From: Dyella sp. OK004
GTDB lineage: Bacteria; Pseudomonadota; Gammaproteobacteria; Xanthomonadales; Rhodanobacteraceae
DNA: 64,000 nucleotides
Assembly: GCF_900114495.1 (NCBI RefSeq)
Contig: NZ_FOZI01000003.1
Location: 434,001-498,000, forward strand
Direction of reading: 5' to 3'
Position 1 is the first letter of the stretch; each line of letters opens with the position of its first letter. Position numbers and translations under genes: made by a program. Under the pieces are notes generated by a model, which searched no databases, was not told the DNA's origin, and saw nothing but the letters and a program-made list of their open reading frames with translations. Below, piece by piece: positions 62,434-64,000 of the stretch.

Positions 62434-64000
62434 ATGCAGAAACTCATGTCGCGGGCCGTCGCCTGCGCTCTTGCCTGTGGCGCGCTCGCGCTGCCATCGA
62501 TCGCCGCGTTCGCGCAGTCATCGGCACCGGCCTACACCTGGAACAATGTGCAGATCGTGGCCGGCGGCTACGTCGACGGCATCATCGCGCATCCCAAGCA
62601 GCAGGGGCTGTTTTACGCGCGCACCGACGTTGGTGGGGCCTATCGCTACAACTCGCAGACCGCCACCTGGGTGCCTCTCAACGACGGCACGCCGCCGGAG
62701 AATGCGCAGTGGACGGGCATCAACAGCATCGCCATCGACCCTTCCAATCCGAACATGCTTTATCTGGCGACGGGTTTGTATACGTCATCCTGGGGCGCCA
62801 ATGGCGCGATGCTCGTGTCGTCCGACCAAGGTGCGCACTTCACTGCACACCCGCTCAGTTTCCGCATCGGTGGCAACGAGGACGGGCGCAATGTGGGCGA
62901 ACGTCTACAAGTGGATCCGAACAAGGGATCGATCCTGTTCTATGGAACCTCCAACGAGAGTAATCAGGCCAGCACGAACGGCTTGTGGACCAGCGCGGAC
63001 AGCGGCAGCACCTGGTCGAAGGTGAGCGGGTTCACTGCCCTATCGAACGATGGCACCGGAGCGGGCGTGGCGTTCCTCGCCTTCTACAAACCATCCGGCA
63101 CGAGCGGTTCGCCAACCAAGACCTTGTTTGCCGGCGTATCTACCGGTACGGCAGCCGCGACGCTCTACAAAAGCGCCGACGGTGGCGCGACCTGGGCACC
63201 GATAGCCGGCGGCCCGGTCGGCCTCATGCCACAGCGCGGCCTGATCGGCCCGGACGGCAGCCTGTACATCACTTATGGCAACGCCATCGGGCCCAACGGC
63301 ATGTCCGCGGGACAGGTCTGGAAATACAGCGTCGGCCTCGGCACCTGGCAGAACATCACGCCGACCGATCCCTACAACTATCCGTCAGGCTTCAGCGGTC
63401 TGGCAGTGGATCCGGCGCGGCCCAGCACGCTGGTGGTGATGACGATGGATCACTGGTGGCCAGACGACACCATGTACCGCAGCACCGACGGCGGTTCGAC
63501 CTGGAAGGAGGTGGGCAGCAGCGCGGTGCGCGACTCCAGCGTGTCGCCATGGATCGTGCCGCCAGGCAAGACCCAGGCGCCGTTCGGCAACTGGGGCGAG
63601 GTAGTCATCGATCCCTTCGATTCAGGGCATGCGATGTATGGCTTCGGCGGCGGCATCTGGAGCAGCTCCGACCTCACCGCGGCGGACGCCGGCAAGCCCA
63701 CCCACTGGAGTGTTGGCGCCAATGGCATCGAGGAAACGGCGGTACTGGGGCTGCTCTCGCCCACCGCCGGCGCACCCTTGATCAGCGCCCTGGGCGACGT
63801 CTGCGGTTTCGTGCATAACGATCTCAACACTGCCCCCGCCACCCAGGTCACCAACCCTCTCTGTGGCAATGGCACGGGTCTGGATTTCGCCAAGAACACG
63901 CCTCTGACGCTCGTGCGCGTAGGCAGCAGTGGCAACTCCAGCAACAACGTGTACGGCGCGTGGTCGACCGATGGCGGCAAGAGCTGGTCGCCGTTCGCCA
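62434..64000 (+). CDS. exported GH74-family xyloglucanase, 5' part (3' end outside window)
   Basis: 522 residues are visible and the frame is open at the window edge. Signal peptide LMSRAVACALACGALALPSIAAFAQ. The mature enzyme begins WNNVQIVAGGYVDGIIAHPKQQGLFYARTDVGGAYRY, where the Asp of RTDVGG is the first catalytic acid of GH74. The second is in LGDVCGFVH. Asp boxes (SADSGSTW, SADGGATW, STDGGSTW, STDGGKSW) mark the two seven-bladed propellers. GH74 enzymes cut the xyloglucan backbone. GGAGGA precedes ATG 62434. The neighbourhood with GH31 supports xyloglucan breakdown. Confidence 0.94.
   Translation, partial: MQKLMSRAVACALACGALALPSIAAFAQSSAPAYTWNNVQIVAGGYVDGIIAHPKQQGLFYARTDVGGAYRYNSQTATWVPLNDGTPPENAQWTGINSIAIDPSNPNMLYLATGLYTSSWGANGAMLVSSDQGAHFTAHPLSFRIGGNEDGRNVGERLQVDPNKGSILFYGTSNESNQASTNGLWTSADSGSTWSKVSGFTALSNDGTGAGVAFLAFYKPSGTSGSPTKTLFAGVSTGTAAATLYKSADGGATWAPIAGGPVGLMPQRGLIGPDGSLYITYGNAIGPNGMSAGQVWKYSVGLGTWQNITPTDPYNYPSGFSGLAVDPARPSTLVVMTMDHWWPDDTMYRSTDGGSTWKEVGSSAVRDSSVSPWIVPPGKTQAPFGNWGEVVIDPFDSGHAMYGFGGGIWSSSDLTAADAGKPTHWSVGANGIEETAVLGLLSPTAGAPLISALGDVCGFVHNDLNTAPATQVTNPLCGNGTGLDFAKNTPLTLVRVGSSGNSSNNVYGAWSTDGGKSWSPFA

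Overview
The window is GC-rich, densely coded DNA, probably from a gammaproteobacterium of the Lysobacterales/Xanthomonadales, with Rhodanobacteraceae-like content (Dyella/Luteibacter type). That placement is inferred from the secreted glycoside hydrolases, Tat-exported oxidoreductases, the mixture of regulators and a dispersed intergenic repeat. No rRNA, tRNA or CRISPR array was recognised.

Region 1 (2-20917) is the 3' end of a trans-AT polyketide/non-ribosomal peptide cluster. A giant synthase, cut by the left window edge, runs KR-ACP | KS-KR-ACP | KS-KR-cMT-ACP-DH-ACP | KS0-PCP | C-A(Ser)-PCP-TE. It is followed by a tightly spaced operon of a cytochrome P450, a MATE exporter, a phosphopantetheinyl transferase and a small serine hydrolase. 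Read by colinearity, the last steps would make an alpha-methyl-enoyl chain, condense it with serine and release it by the thioesterase. The cluster ends in a truncated methyltransferase that stops at the 3' end of an AraC-type gene.

Region 2 (20901-30525) holds the AraC-type regulator, a NarL/histidine kinase pair and a run of small-molecule hydrolases. Four are alpha/beta hydrolases (three with export signals), joined by a cupin, an isochorismatase-like hydrolase and an ArsR/SRPBCC pair with a perfect 16-bp operator over the regulator's start codon.

Region 3 (30712-33839) is a minimal class II lanthipeptide locus: a 67-residue Cys-rich precursor, an intergenic hairpin and a LanM synthetase, with no transporter or protease beside it.

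Region 4 (34487-43701) is a lower-GC accessory island. It has a RecD-like SF1 helicase with a long unassigned N-terminus, a complete three-gene ABC-three-component (ABC-3C) conflict system whose effector begins with a nuclease-like domain, an integrase pseudogene, a broken KfrA-like gene and an unknown membrane protein.

Region 5 (43713-52955) is metabolic and secreted functions: an enol-lactonase-like hydrolase, a BNR/YCF48-type exported protein, MarR and LysR regulators, an S41 protease, an unassigned exported protein, a metallo-beta-lactamase-fold hydrolase and a PhyH-type dioxygenase. A 79-bp block is duplicated upstream of the S41 gene and in the LysR divergent promoter region.

Region 6 (53270-64000) is for carbohydrates: a Tat-exported Gfo/Idh/MocA oxidoreductase, GH76, GH31, a deletion chimera joining a GH43 start to a sugar-porter end, cytochrome b561, and a GH74 xyloglucanase cut by the right edge. 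GH31 plus GH74 plus the relics suggests a decayed xyloglucan/xylose locus.

At least seven intergenic spacers from 28 to 62 kb carry a related repeat with the core GTTATCGGGGGTAGG.
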